A stretch of DNA of 64,000 bases from JAQUTK01 sp963677415 (GCA_963677415.2 CAXXFJ010000039.1:56417-120416), one strand, 5' to 3'; numbered from the stretch's first letter, positions 1 through 10,257 are shown. The notes: generated by a model from the sequence alone, not told the origin. Program-made: numbers and translations.

Positions 1-1840
1 GGCACAGACCCCGTTATACGATCTGATTGATTCACTTGTCACGATGCAGACGAAAGGATATGATGCCGCATCCGGCAAATACCGCTATTCGTTCTTGCTT
101 CCTGTGCTGCGTCATTCTTATATCACCAAACTCACGCCCAATGCGTTGCTGCTGGAAAAGAGTTTGACAAAGAATAACTCTTTCTTCCCAAAGGCTGCGG
201 AGCTGCATAGGGATGAGATGCTCAAGCTTCTCTTTACACCGGCTGTGACTTCTGCTTTGCTGGCAGACTATCTTCTGACGATCCTCACACAACTTACTTC
301 CTGCTTCAAGCAATCGGAACCAATCGATAACGAACAACCAGATGAGGAAGACTTTCTCGGAAAGGAATCACTCTTCAAAGCCTATATACTAATCAATAGT
401 CTGCGCACCCTGATACAGACGGAAGGCATCGAACTGAAGACTGCAACCCTTCATGCGATTGCTGCAACGGATGTTGTCAGTAGCAACCATCCCGTTTCAA
501 CGGCGAACCGGTGCGCGGATTGCAGATCATGGGTGTACTGGAGACTCGTAACCTCGACTTTGACAATCTGCTCTTACTTTCTGTCAACGAAGGGAAGCTG
601 CCCAAGATGGCCAATGAAAACTCATTTATCCCTTACCTGTTTGCGTAAATCTTTTGGACTTACTACCATCGAGCATACCAATTCGCTCTATGCGTATTAC
701 TTCTTCCGTGCGCTCCAACGGGCAACAAATATCACACTGATGTACAACACAGCCTCAGACGGAATGAATCGCGGTGAGATGAGCCTCTTCCTTTTACAAC
801 TGCTTGCAGAAAGCGATTTCCCGGTACGCCAACTGGAAGTACACTCCGTTGTAGCTGCTCCGATGGAAAAGACAATCTCTATCCCCAAGACACCGGAAAT
901 AATTGAGATCCTGCATCAGAAATATGATCTGGAATGTAATCCGAAGGCAAAGATACTCTCCCCTTCTGCACTGAATAAACTGATTGACTGTTCACTGCAA
1001 TTCTATTTTCACCACATTGCCGGACTGAAGCAGGAAGATGAAGTGACCGAAGATATTGACAATGCGATGTTTGGCACCATCTTTCATAAAAGTGCCGAAC
1101 TACTTTACCAGGAGATCAAAGCACGCACCGGAGGAATCGTTACAAAAGAATACTTGGAGCTGTACGAAAAGAACCCATTACAGATTGAGGACTCTTGTAG
1201 CACGCGCTTTTTCAGACTCATTCTTCAAGAAAGAGACACTGCTTGAAGATTACAATGGTCTGCAGCTTATCAACCGCAAAGTGGTGATTGACTTCATGCA
1301 CAATCTAATTAAGCTCGACAAGGGAATATGCTCCATTCACAATCGTGGGGATGGAATATGATAAAGCACGCGAAATACTTCCTGTTGAGACACCATCCGG
1401 CAAGGTATCTCTACTGATTGGAGGTACGATTGACCGTATGGATCTGAAAGATGGGACATTGCGGGTCGTAGATTACAAGACTGGAGGCACTCCTTCAAGA
1501 CTGCCAAATCTAGCCGGACTCTTCGAACAAAAAGAGAAGCGCTCTAATTACATTTTCCAGGCATTTCTTTACTGTCTGGTTTTGCTGCGTAAGGGGAGAA
1601 TATGATCAGATAGCTCCTGTCCTGCTCTACATTCACAAAGCGGGTGTGGCTGGTTATTCTCCGGCCATTGAAATAACAGGCAATGGTCCCGTCACTGATA
1701 TCAGAGATATCGAAGACGAGTTTATCCATTACTTAAACGAGTTGCTATGCAATCTCTTTAACCCTGATATACCTTTTGAGCAAACCAAAGCAGAAGGTAA
1801 TTGCCTTTATTGTGATTTTAAGAACATTTGCAGGAGATAA
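1..1840 (+). pseudogene. AddB/RecB-like PD-(D/E)XK nuclease, C-terminal part, frame-disrupted
   Basis: This is the 3' part of an AddB-type helicase-nuclease subunit gene that begins before the window. AddAB-type enzymes process double-strand DNA ends for recombination. The nuclease core is readable as GGTIDRMD followed by VVDYKTGG, and the C-terminus has CLYCDFKNIC, the CxxCxxxxxC half of the iron-sulfur cluster of AddB-like nucleases; a partner cysteine lies in LIDCSLQF. The protein is spread over three frames: breaks near 490, 640, 1195, 1325 and 1597. The segment 496-640 in frame 1 restores a sensible sequence (GLQIMGVLETRNLDFDNLL). The 1597 break sits in a GGGG run and the 1325 break is explained by one extra A. 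The stop is at 1838-1840. It is either a pseudogene or a real gene with consensus errors; I favour errors because breaks also hit ispG. Confidence 0.75.
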
Positions 1841-1937
1841 AACAGAACATTCAACTGTTTAGAATAACTAAAAAAAGAAATCAAGAAAGTAGAATATTCA
1901 GTATGTAATAATCATTAACCAATAATTGAAGAACAAG

Positions 1938-2775
1938 ATGAGAAAGAAAGTATTTGTTTTAATGGTTGCACTGATGTCAATGACTGCACAAGTCGCGATG
2001 TCACAGCAACAGCGACCGGGACCTCAACCATCACCTGAGACTGGAGAGAAGTTTAAAATTGGAATGGCTGGTTACACTTTTGCTAAGTTTGATATTGACA
2101 AAACGCTCGAGACCATGCAGCGGGAAGATGTCCATTATCTTTGTATCAAAGACTTTCACCTTCCATTAAAAAGCACTGACGAACAAATCGCAGCATTTCA
2201 TGCCAAACTGAAAGCAAAAGGAGTAACGGGGTATGCTGTTGGTCCTATATATATGAAATCAGAGGCTGAAATAGATCAAGCGTTTGAATATGCAAAGCGA
2301 GTTGGAGTCAAACTGATTATTGGAGTTCCCAATTATGATCTTCTACCTTATGTGGATAAGAAAGTAAAAGAATATAATTTCAATTACGCCATACACCTAC
2401 ACGGACCGGATATTGCAACCTATCCCGATGCTGAAGATGTATGGAATCATGTGAAAGACCTTGATCCTAGAATTGGTATGTGCCTTGATATTGCCATGAT
2501 ACAAGAAATGGAAAAGACCCTGTTGCTGACCTGAAAAGATATAAATCACGTGTCTTTGACATACATATCAAAGATGTAACAGGAAAAACAAAACTAGGAT
2601 ATTCTCTTGAGGTAGGTCGTGGCATCATCGATTTCCCTGCGTTTGTAAAGATGCTTCGCAAAGTTGGTTATTCAGGTATGTGCAGTCTCGAGCACGAAAA
2701 AGATATGTCAGATCCTTTTATGGGAATAGCTGAATCAATTGGATATTTCAGAGGAGTCATTCGTTCAGTCAAGTA
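1938..2775 (+). pseudogene. Exported sugar phosphate isomerase/epimerase (TIM barrel), one frameshift
   Basis: Xylose-isomerase-like TIM-barrel protein of about 279 residues when repaired. The start at 1938 gives a signal peptide (MRKKVFVLMVALMSMTAQ...) followed by a Q/P-rich spacer. Barrel strands such as FKIGMAGYTF, KLIIGVPNYD and YAIHLHGPD are visible. At about 2490 the frame shifts: restoring one G in ATTGCCATGAT gives IGHDTRNGKDPVADLK and the frame then runs through FDIHIKDVTGKT and SLEHEKDMSDPF to a stop at 2773-2775, which is typical of the family (metal-ligand D/H and terminal E). Bacteroides encode many such exported epimerases, usually with carbohydrate genes. The substrate cannot be told from sequence. 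It converges with ispG across a shared hairpin terminator. Confidence 0.8.
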
Positions 2776-2833
2776 ATAATCCAACAACGAATACATACTT
2801 CAAAGATATGTTTTCTCGTTGCTTTCCCACAAC

Positions 2834-2868
2834 AAAAAGAGCGGTATTACAGCCGCTCTTTTTGTTTA
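2834..2868. terminator. Bidirectional hairpin terminator
   Basis: An 11-bp perfect stem (AAAAAGAGCGG / CCGCTCTTTTT) with an 8-nt loop lies between two convergent genes. A-rich and T-rich arms give a U-tract in both directions, so it can end both transcripts. Confidence 0.85.
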
Positions 2869-2880
2869 TCTAGTCGGATC

Positions 2881-4637
2881 TTAAACCCGTTCTTTCCAGT
2901 CACCATTTACTTGGATCAGTGCAATCAGTTTGTCCACAGCCTCGTCTTCAGCAATATTCTATTTCTATACAGACTTTCCCTTTATAAAGACTCACTTTGC
3001 CGCGAGCCGCACCCACATAGCCATAATTCCGCATCTGCCATCTCTCCGGGACCATTTACAATGCAGCCCATAATGCCTATTTTCAAACCTGTAAGATGTG
3101 AAGTAGCCGTTTTGATTCGAGCAATGGTTTGTTGCAAGTCAAAACAAAGTCCGACCGCATCCCGGGCAAGAGATATATTCTGTTTTGGAAACACGTTTAC
3201 GTGCAGCTTGCAAAATACCAAAAGAAAGCGAAATCAAAGCCTCATCGGGCACTTTGCCGTCATTTTGAATATACAATCCATCTGCAAGTCCATCAATAAA
3301 GAAAAGTCCGGTATCAGCTGCTGCTTTCAGTTGAAGATCTTCCAGACAATCCTCATGATAGGTACGAGAAAGCACTACAGGAACATCACAATCCGCTTTC
3401 ATCAGTTGAAAAATCGCTGCCCTTTGTTCGCCTACTCCATTACAATGCTTTGTTTCGAGCAGCAACACAGCTAGCTCATCTTTTTGCATCGTTGCAATCA
3501 GTTCAGATGTCAGTCCCACATAGTCACTTAGATAAAAATGCAATCCTCTGGCATAGATAACAGAAGAAGAAACCACACCAGGCAGCACCACATCCGCTTT
3601 CAGCAAACCGCAAGCATTCTGAGCAGAACGACTCACAACAAGTGGGAAGGTCAGTTTGCACCCGACAATCGTTCGTACCTTCCGGCGAAAATAACTCACC
3701 TCCCGTCAATGTGGAAATCACCGGACAATAGCCCGAGATATAGTCATGATTGACACGTTCAATAAAGTACTCAGCCAGTTTGCGAGCCACCGGGACTTCC
3801 ACCTCCGGATCTTCACTCAGTGATACCCTGATCGTATCACCAATACCATCTGCCAGCAAAGCACCGATACCGACAGCCGATTTCACACGTCCATCCTCTC
3901 CATCACCCGCTTCCGTCACACCCAAATGCAACGGATAATGCATCCCTTCCTTTTCCATCTTTTCCACGAGCATACGCACAGTGGTCACCATAACTACCGT
4001 ATTGGACGCTTTGATAGAAATCACCACATCTGGAAAGTTCTCTTCTTTGCATATCCGCAGAAATTCCATACACGACTCCACCATCCCAACGGGAGTATCG
4101 CCATAACGGCTCATGATACGATCAGACAGCGAACCATGGTTCACGCCAATACGCAAAGCCGTGTGATGCTTCCTGCATATATCCAGCAACGGTAAAAAAC
4201 GAGCTTTCAGTCTGGCAAGTTCCGCGGCATATTCCTCCTCTGTGTAAGTAAATTCAGAGAACACACGTGCAGGATCCACGAAATTTCCCGGATTGATACG
4301 CACCTTCTCCACTACAGCAGCAGCCACTTCGGCAGCTTTCGGATTGAAATGGATATCTGCAACAAGTGGTTGATTATAACCCCCGAGCTGTTAATTGTTT
4401 TCGGATCTCAGATAGATTTGTGGCTTCCCGTTCACCTTGAGCAGTCAGGCGTACATAATCTGCCCCCGCATTGATAATCCGAATACACTGTGCGACACTC
4501 CCCTCAGTATCCATCGTCGACGTATTTGCCATCGATTGAATCCGTATCGGATTGCTGCCACCCAGCGGGATAGCACCTACTGAAACTTCAGAAGACACCC
4601 TCCGTCTGTAATTAAACAAATCAGCCACGAAACTCAT
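2881..4637 (-). pseudogene. ispG: ispG (gcpE), 4-hydroxy-3-methylbut-2-enyl diphosphate synthase, frame-disrupted
   Basis: IspG catalyses the [4Fe-4S]-dependent step of the MEP isoprenoid pathway. Start at 4637 (MSFVADLFNYRRR), stop at 2881-2883 after VNGDWKERV. Span about 585 codons, the long form with an insertion that is usual in Bacteroidetes. Family landmarks: NPIRIQSMANTSTMDT, GADYVRLTAQG, KVRINPGNF, RIGVNHGSLSDRI, and the cluster motifs SCPGCGRT and GCIVNGPGEMADA. Frame breaks near 4375, 3660, 3195, 3030 and 2960 split it. Several fall in short runs: a GGGGG run at 4375, and a TTTT at 3195 where one T fewer gives TLFDLQQTI. Removing single bases recovers an apparently complete protein. 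Because the gene is normally essential and no second copy is visible here, consensus errors are the likelier explanation. Last gene of the lrp-rpoN-PAP2-purE-ispG run, 5 bp after purE. Confidence 0.85.
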
Positions 4638-4642
4638 TCCTC

Positions 4643-5149
4643 TCAGTTCGTTTTGTATTCGTATTTCACCTGTGTCAGTTCCTCATTCGCTTTCACAATC
4701 TTCTTCTTCAGATCCTCTTTATAAGCAGCAAAACGAGTAAGCAGTTCAGCATCAGATAATGCCAATATCTGTACCGCAAGGATAGCTGCATTCAGTGACC
4801 CGTTGATACCAACTGTAGCAACTGGTATTCCAGGAGGCATCTGCACAATAGCCAGCAGCGCGTCCATACCATCCAAAGAAGCATTGATCGGTACGCCAAT
4901 GACAGGGACTGTCGTCATTGCAGCAATGACCCCGGGTAGATGTGCTGCCATCCCGGCAGCAGCAATAATAACCTTAATTCCCCGATCCGAAGCACTGCGG
5001 GCAAACTTCTCCACATCTTCAGGAGTACGGTGTGCAGACAAAGCATTTATTTCAAAAGGGATTTTGAAATCGTTCAATAACTCAGCAGCCTTGCTCATTA
5101 CCGGAAGATCCGATGTGCTGCCCATGATTATACTAATTACAGGTTTCAT
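4643..5149 (-). CDS. purE: 5-(carboxyamino)imidazole ribonucleotide mutase PurE
   Basis: PurE, class I, 168 residues, the usual length. It rearranges N5-CAIR to CAIR in purine synthesis, in the cytoplasm. The N-terminal nucleotide-binding stretch IIMGSTSDLPVM and the SAHRTPE catalytic motif, followed by AAAGMAAHLPGV and PVIGVP, are all present and intact. The gene sits between a PAP2-like membrane protein gene (12 bp upstream) and ispG (5 bp downstream), all on the minus strand, so it is probably co-transcribed with rpoN and lrp. Nothing odd within the gene itself, which contrasts with the broken ispG directly after it. Confidence 0.96.
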   Translation of the reverse strand: MKPVISIIMGSTSDLPVMSKAAELLNDFKIPFEINALSAHRTPEDVEKFARSASDRGIKVIIAAAGMAAHLPGVIAAMTTVPVIGVPINASLDGMDALLAIVQMPPGIPVATVGINGSLNAAILAVQILALSDAELLTRFAAYKEDLKKKIVKANEELTQVKYEYKTN

Positions 5150-5161
5150 ATATCTATTCTT

Positions 5162-5791
5162 TTAAAATGAAATCATTGAAAACAGCGGACTGGCACCCAC
5201 ACAGACCAATCCAACAACAAATCCCGCATAAACCTGAGCAGGAGTGTGAGCCAGAAGCACAATACGGGATGAAGCCAGAAAGCCAGCCAATATGATAATG
5301 CTAACGATAAGCGACAAAGGCATCAGGTGCATTAGAACACTCACAGATATAACTCCACCAAGTAAGCCTCCAATTCCCGTCATATGAGCACTGATCTTCC
5401 ATTTGAAGGTAATTATCGTTACGACAATTAATGCCAGCATAGCTCCAAATACGTAGTGAATCACAAAAACAGGCACATGCATACGGTGGATTGTTGCAGC
5501 AAGAGCACCATATGAAAGAATCACGGTGATAAAGGGGAAAATACGCTCCTTGCGTTCCCTGATAGAAAGAGTTTCAATCAGATGGAAAAGTCTCATCATC
5601 AGAAACATGAGAATGGGAATACCGATCGTATAGCCCAGCAGTACTGCTGCAAAAATCAGTTTGGTGCGTACATCAAGCATTGCCATAAAGGTAAACTGCA
5701 TCATCAGTAAGATGCCATACGGCAACATGAAGAGCGGATGAACCAATGCGGAAAAGAATGAAGCACAGAACTTCTCAATAAGATTATTCAT
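5162..5791 (-). CDS. PAP2-like integral membrane protein
   Basis: A 209-residue hydrophobic protein with about six membrane segments. It carries elements recalling the three PAP2 lipid-phosphatase motifs: RERKERIFPF (a loose K...P motif), KISAHMTGIGG (SxH of the PSGH motif) and SRIVLLAHTPAQVYAGFVVG (SR...H...Q..G of the third motif). That suggests a lipid or isoprenoid phosphate phosphatase or a degenerate relative; the first motif lacks the canonical RP, so activity is uncertain. It lies 3 bp after rpoN and 12 bp before purE in the same direction, so it is operonic. A role in undecaprenyl phosphate recycling would fit the isoprenoid gene nearby, but that is inference. Confidence 0.7.
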   Translation of the reverse strand: MNNLIEKFCASFFSALVHPLFMLPYGILLMMQFTFMAMLDVRTKLIFAAVLLGYTIGIPILMFLMMRLFHLIETLSIRERKERIFPFITVILSYGALAATIHRMHVPVFVIHYVFGAMLALIVVTIITFKWKISAHMTGIGGLLGGVISVSVLMHLMPLSLIVSIIILAGFLASSRIVLLAHTPAQVYAGFVVGLVCVGASPLFSMISF

Positions 5792-5794
5792 ATA

Positions 5795-7264
5795 TTATAA
5801 GTTATAAGACTCTTTTCTCGCCTTTGATGTAGGGATATTGAGTTGTTGTCTATATTTCGCCACCGTACGTCTTGCCATTGTAAAACCTTTCTCCTTCATA
5901 ATCGCAGCCAACTGATCATCATTCAGTGGATTTTCACGATCTTCTTCTTTCACGGCAGCTATAATCATCTGCTCTAATTCCTTAAATGAAGTCTCTTCAC
6001 CTCTGTCATTTAGCAGATACTCTTTAAAAAAGGACTTCAAAGGAAGAATACCATAGCGTGTCTGTACATATTTATTAATTGTAGCCCGTGACACAGTTGA
6101 TATATCATATCCGGTCATGTCTGCAATGTCTTTCAAAATCATCGGCCTCAGCAAGGAAGGATCCCCCTCAAAGAAGAACCTGCGCTGAATCTTCGTGATC
6201 GCCATCATTACAGCAAGCAAAGTCGTCTGTCGTTGCTTAATAGCATTTATGAATCCAGAGGCAGCTTCAAGCTTCTGTTTGATGTAAGTCACTGCAGAAC
6301 GCTTTTCAGGAGTGCGATTCTTCTCATTCGACTGATAGTCTGATACCATCTCCACATAAGAAGGACTAACCTTTAGTTCAGGGATCCGTGAATTGATCAG
6401 GGAAACAGACAATTCACCCTCATCATCCACATCCACACTAAAGTCTGGAATTATATGCATCAATTTTTCATTGCCACCTTCATCCATACCACCTAATGGC
6501 TTTGGATCAAGTTTCTTTATTATTTCGATAGCCTCCTTTAACTCATGCTCATCCAGTTCCAGCTTGACCATTATGGCCTCATACCGTTGTGCTGCAAAGT
6601 CGTCGAAACATTCTTCCAAAATATGATACGCATTGTTACGCACAGGTGTATAACGAAGTCTTTCTATCTGCAGCAATAAGCACTCTTTCAGGTCACGTGC
6701 TCCTATGCCAGCCGGATCAAAGTCCTGAATCACCTCCAACATTGCATTCAGTTGTTGGATAGAAATATCCACACCCACCGAGAAAGCAAGGTCATCAGAA
6801 AGTCGTTCGAGAGGTATTCGCAGATATCCATCTTCATCCAGATTGCCAATCAGAAACTCACCGATCTTCATATCATCATCGGTTAGCTCTCTGCTTTTCA
6901 GCTGGTCCAGTACCCCTTCTATGGCAGAGACACCGGCAGAGTAAGGGATCTCCTCGAGCTTCTCTCCTTTAGAGATGTTATTCGTTTGCAACCTATAGTC
7001 CGGAATATCATCATCACTCATGTAGTCGCCGAGTATCAGATCATCCGCTGACTCGAGTCCTGCTTCAACATCATCCCCTTCAGATACATTCTCGGAGGGA
7101 GAAAGATCGTCATTACCACATTCCTCCAGAGCTTCATTTTCTTCGATATTCTTGCGCACGAGGTCTTCCATCTCCACAGCCGTTGCCTCCAACAGTTTGG
7201 CAGCAAGCACCTGTTGTGGAGAGAGTCGTTGAACCAGTTTCTGCTGTAGTTGTTGTTTGAGCAT
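5795..7264 (-). CDS. rpoN: RNA polymerase sigma-54 factor RpoN
   Basis: Sigma-54, 489 residues, full length. Region I is the glutamine-rich N-terminus (MLKQQLQQKLVQRLSPQQVL), followed by an acidic region II (residues about 45-90) and the core-binding domain with DFDPAGIGARDLKECL and KKLDPKPLGGM. The C-terminus carries the DNA-binding helix-turn-helix (MILKDIADMTGYDISTVSRA) and the RpoN box ARRTVAKYR (residues 464-472), which contacts the -24 element. It directs transcription from -24/-12 promoters only with an enhancer-binding ATPase; none is encoded in this window. It lies 9 bp downstream of the Lrp-type regulator gene and 3 bp upstream of the PAP2-like gene, and shares their promoter. Confidence 0.97.
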   Translation of the reverse strand: MLKQQLQQKLVQRLSPQQVLAAKLLEATAVEMEDLVRKNIEENEALEECGNDDLSPSENVSEGDDVEAGLESADDLILGDYMSDDDIPDYRLQTNNISKGEKLEEIPYSAGVSAIEGVLDQLKSRELTDDDMKIGEFLIGNLDEDGYLRIPLERLSDDLAFSVGVDISIQQLNAMLEVIQDFDPAGIGARDLKECLLLQIERLRYTPVRNNAYHILEECFDDFAAQRYEAIMVKLELDEHELKEAIEIIKKLDPKPLGGMDEGGNEKLMHIIPDFSVDVDDEGELSVSLINSRIPELKVSPSYVEMVSDYQSNEKNRTPEKRSAVTYIKQKLEAASGFINAIKQRQTTLLAVMMAITKIQRRFFFEGDPSLLRPMILKDIADMTGYDISTVSRATINKYVQTRYGILPLKSFFKEYLLNDRGEETSFKELEQMIIAAVKEEDRENPLNDDQLAAIMKEKGFTMARRTVAKYRQQLNIPTSKARKESYNL

Positions 7265-7273
7265 TAGTAGTTT

Positions 7274-7750
7274 TTACTTTTCCGTTTCTAGATCATCTAG
7301 TGGCACCTGTTTGCGAAAAGCCTCCTTAAATGCAATGATTGTTTCTGTTCGGGATAGTCCTAAAGGTTGGAGTTTGTTATGAATAATTGACAGCAAATGC
7401 TGGTTGTTTTTTGAATAGATCTTAATAAACATATCATACCCACCCGTAGTATAATAGCACTCGACTACCTCTGGTATCTTTTTCAGTTTAACCAGCACTT
7501 CCTCAAAGTGACTGGGATCTTTGAAGAAAAGTCCCACAAAAGCGCAAGTCTGATAACCCACCATTACAGGATCAATAACAAACTCAGAACCTCTTATTAC
7601 CCCTTGCGAAGTCAACTTCTGAATCCGTTGATGGATAGCTGCTCCTGAAACTCCACACTCCCGTGCCACTTCAAGGAAAGGGACACGCGCATTATCCACG
7701 ATCATTTTGAGGATCTTTTCGTCTAACTCGTCTAACTGATGATGTGCCAT
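7274..7750 (-). CDS. Lrp/AsnC family transcriptional regulator
   Basis: 158 residues, the usual Lrp/AsnC length. The N-terminal winged helix-turn-helix runs through LDELDEKILKMIVDNARVPF, ECGVSGAAIHQRIQKL and GVIRGSEFVID, followed by the alpha-beta ligand-sensing (RAM) domain with the family signature VECYYTTGGYDMFIKIY (residues about 98-114). Such proteins form octamers that respond to amino acids. First gene of the unit reading into rpoN, PAP2-like, purE and ispG, with a good TAnnTTTG box just upstream. Its effector and targets cannot be read from the sequence; autoregulation of the unit is plausible. Confidence 0.95.
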   Translation of the reverse strand: MAHHQLDELDEKILKMIVDNARVPFLEVARECGVSGAAIHQRIQKLTSQGVIRGSEFVIDPVMVGYQTCAFVGLFFKDPSHFEEVLVKLKKIPEVVECYYTTGGYDMFIKIYSKNNQHLLSIIHNKLQPLGLSRTETIIAFKEAFRKQVPLDDLETEK

Positions 7751-7773
7751 AGTATTCCTCTATTTATTTTAGG

Positions 7774-7781
7774 CAAAGATA
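7774..7781 (-). promoter_or_regulatory. Bacteroidetes -7 box for lrp-rpoN operon
   Basis: TATCTTTG on the minus strand, 24 bp before the lrp start codon. It matches the TAnnTTTG consensus of Bacteroidetes primary promoters. No clear -33 TTTG is seen. Confidence 0.6.
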
Positions 7782-7847
7782 TATAAAAATAGTTTTGATA
7801 GATGGTAATTATAGAAATAACAGAGCCAAAGATTTTCTCTGGCGTTA

Positions 7848-9031
7848 TCAGATCTCTGTTATATTCTTAAATGCATTCCATCCATTGCTTCTTATATATG
7901 CACTCTTTGATCCCTTTGGAACCACCAGTTTGCAAGTAGTCTTATCAACCTGTTCAAACGTAGTGGCAGCTATAGTCGGAGGAACCAATCCAGCACATAC
8001 AATTTCAGACAAAGTCTTGCAATTCAAAAAAGCATCCTCGCCTATTTCTTTTACACTGGCAGGGATATTCAAAGAGACAAGGAACAAACTTATAGGAAAA
8101 GCACCCTTACCTATCGATGCCAACCCCTCAGAAAGAGAGAGAGAAGTAATACCTTGACATCCCCAGAAGCAACCCTCGGCAATCTTTATCACTCCCTTTG
8201 CCAATAGTAACATCAGCTAGCTTATAACAACCCTCAAAAGAAAAGAAATCAAGCGAAGTAACCCCATCAGGAACAACCAGAGAGGTTAGTCCTGTGCAAT
8301 TCTGAAATGCAAAAAACTCAACTCTATTCAGTGTGGATGGAAAAGTGATTCCTGTCAAGGCTTTGCAACCTCTGAATGAACCTCCACCAATTGCTTCAAC
8401 CCCTTCAGGCACATTGAAACCTCCTTGCTTTCCAGAAGGATATAGAACCAATCTCTTTTTATCTTTCGAATAGACAACGCTATCCACAGAAGTGTACAGC
8501 TCATTATCAGGAGCAACAGAGATTCCGGTAAGACTGTCACAACCCAAGAAAGCACGGTCGGCTATCAATCTTACCTGAGAAGGAATATATAATGACCTCA
8601 GTCCGACACAACTATCAAACGCAGACATACCAATAGCGACGATATCTAAGGGCAACGATATTGATTTCAGGTTTGTACAATGGGAAAACATCCTTTTTGT
8701 TATCTCATTCTCTTTGGCACGAACCTTTTCAGTGTTCTTTCCTACTACAACTTTATAACTCCCACCCGCTACTATTGAAGATTGCGACAGATCCAGGATA
8801 GTCAAATTATTTAAACTCCGTAGTGTTGACACGTCATCTCCATTGAGCGGACCTTTTACTGTCAGTTGTGTTTATTTCCTCAAGTGCTTTGGTAGCTTTC
8901 AACTGAGTAAGAAGTGTACCTGCATCTTTTACAGTTACCTCTGTCATCGGATTACAAGAAGCAAAAACTAAACACACAGTTCCTAACATTAGGACTGAAA
9001 TCCTTTTCATCTGTTTCATCATTTTCATCAT
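7848..9031 (-). pseudogene. BspA-like leucine-rich-repeat lipoprotein, frame-disrupted
   Basis: Secreted LRR_5 (BspA/treponemal type) protein of about 394 residues when repaired. The start at 9031 gives a lipoprotein signal (MKRISVLMLGTVCLVFASC, lipobox with Cys). Repeats of the form FxxCxxLxSIxLPxxVxxIGxxAF follow, e.g. MFSHCTNLKSISLPLDIVAI and FQNCTGLTSLVVPDGVTS, ending with the FKNITEI tail. Two breaks: near 8872 (one extra A; repair gives NTLTVKGPLNGDDVSTL) and near 8200 (GGG for GG; repair gives GKGVIKIAEGCFWGCQ). BspA-like proteins bind host proteins or other bacteria at the surface. A promoter box lies just upstream. Whether the gene is truly broken or the consensus is wrong is unresolved. 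Confidence 0.82.
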
Positions 9032-9050
9032 TTTTATTATAATCGTAGCG

Positions 9051-9058
9051 CAAAGATA
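9051..9058 (-). promoter_or_regulatory. -7 box for the LRR lipoprotein gene
   Basis: TATCTTTG on the minus strand, 20 bp before the start codon at 9031; fits the Bacteroidetes TAnnTTTG consensus and implies a very short leader. Confidence 0.55.
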
Positions 9059-9122
9059 AAGATATTTATAAAAGTTCCATCAGTTACCTTTGAATAAATA
9101 ACGTTACCCCAACTTTCTCAAT

Positions 9123-10250
9123 TTATTTCCCAAGCAACTTATACAGCCATTCCTTATCCGCTTCATTGCGCAAGTCAATCACCTTCCGAGTCTTATCGGG
9201 AAGCACAAGAGTCATGTTTGGGATGGCTGTCACTGAATAATTATCGCGTACTTGTCGGACAGTCAAATTATCTTCAACAGCCATACAGCGCCAGGGTATC
9301 TGTTCCTTTTCCACCAGTTCGTACCATTGAGACCGCGAATCCGGCTCATCCAATGAGACGTATGTCATGTTGATATCCTTACCCAGGTCTTTGTAAATCT
9401 GCTTCATAAGAGGTATAGCTGAATGGCACGGTCCACACCAGGAAGCTGAGAATAAGAGCAAATTGGGTTTAGAAAAATCGCTTAGCACTAGTTCCTGTTG
9501 CTTAGTCTTACAATTGGTAAGCTTCACATCAAGCTGAAAAGCTTTAAAGAAAGGAACTGACTTTTCGATCATCAACCCATAGTATGTCGCCTTTGCCTCA
9601 GTGGAAAAGGCATTATAGACTCTTTGAAGGCTCTCCTGATCAGGAAACTTAGCAATACTAAGATACACCTTTCTGAAAAGAGCCCTTGATTGAGGATTCT
9701 GCTTGATAACCGTCAAATACTCTTGCAGTAGATCCTCTTTAGACTTTCGTGGATTTTTGCTATCTATAAAGGTGCAGAAAGAAGAAGGTGCAATTTCACC
9801 TGTAGTAAACTCCGAAGTTGGATTATCGATCCTAAACTTGTCATTTATCATTGTAGCGGATTTAACCTCATCCCTACTTATAAAACTGGCTTTTATATGC
9901 ATTCCCACCGATTCGTCGGTAACAAATGGTAATGATCCGGAATGACCTTCGATAGCAAACCGGATAAATCCTCCGGGCATAAAATCACGAAGTCTAAGGT
10001 TGGATGTCATCCGATAAATTGAATCTGGCACTGTAAAAGTCCAGTCAGAGCCATCTGCCGAGGATCCCTTTACGCGATATTCAAGATCTTTTCCCTCTGG
10101 ATTAGGACCATAAAAAAGCACAGCTGCCAAGCTGTCGTACTTACATCCGGTTAGCTCAAAACGAAAACTAATATCTTTGGGTGAGGCAACAAGAGAACTC
10201 GAAGAAAGAAGAAAAAACAGGCAGGATACAATAATGTTTGTTTTCATCAC
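9123..10250 (-). CDS. TlpA-family thioredoxin-like exported protein
   Basis: 375 residues. N-terminal signal peptide (MMKTNIIVSCLFFLLSSSSLVAS), then a roughly 220-residue domain like the DUF4369-type region that precedes many Bacteroides TlpA proteins, then a thioredoxin fold with the redox motif WCGPC (Cys272, Cys275) and the cis-proline region TAIPNMTLVLPD. The protein is expected in the periplasm or outer membrane, where such enzymes reduce disulfides or support c-type cytochrome maturation. It lies 7 bp downstream of the ybjQ-like gene on the same strand and probably shares its promoter. Its redox partner is not in the window. The reading frame is intact although its neighbours on both sides are broken. 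Confidence 0.9.
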   Translation of the reverse strand: MMKTNIIVSCLFFLLSSSSLVASPKDISFRFELTGCKYDSLAAVLFYGPNPEGKDLEYRVKGSSADGSDWTFTVPDSIYRMTSNLRLRDFMPGGFIRFAIEGHSGSLPFVTDESVGMHIKASFISRDEVKSATMINDKFRIDNPTSEFTTGEIAPSSFCTFIDSKNPRKSKEDLLQEYLTVIKQNPQSRALFRKVYLSIAKFPDQESLQRVYNAFSTEAKATYYGLMIEKSVPFFKAFQLDVKLTNCKTKQQELVLSDFSKPNLLLFSASWCGPCHSAIPLMKQIYKDLGKDINMTYVSLDEPDSRSQWYELVEKEQIPWRCMAVEDNLTVRQVRDNYSVTAIPNMTLVLPDKTRKVIDLRNEADKEWLYKLLGK

Positions 10251-10257
10251 AGCTCTT

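Noticed and set aside
2470..2510. Programmed frameshift at the isomerase break
   Set aside because: No slippery heptamer or downstream structure; a single missing G restores the family sequence, so an error or mutation is simpler.
2911..3474. Plus-strand frame of about 187 codons opposite ispG
   Set aside because: Antisense of IspG; it has no family features, and the minus-strand pieces carry the known Fe-S motifs.
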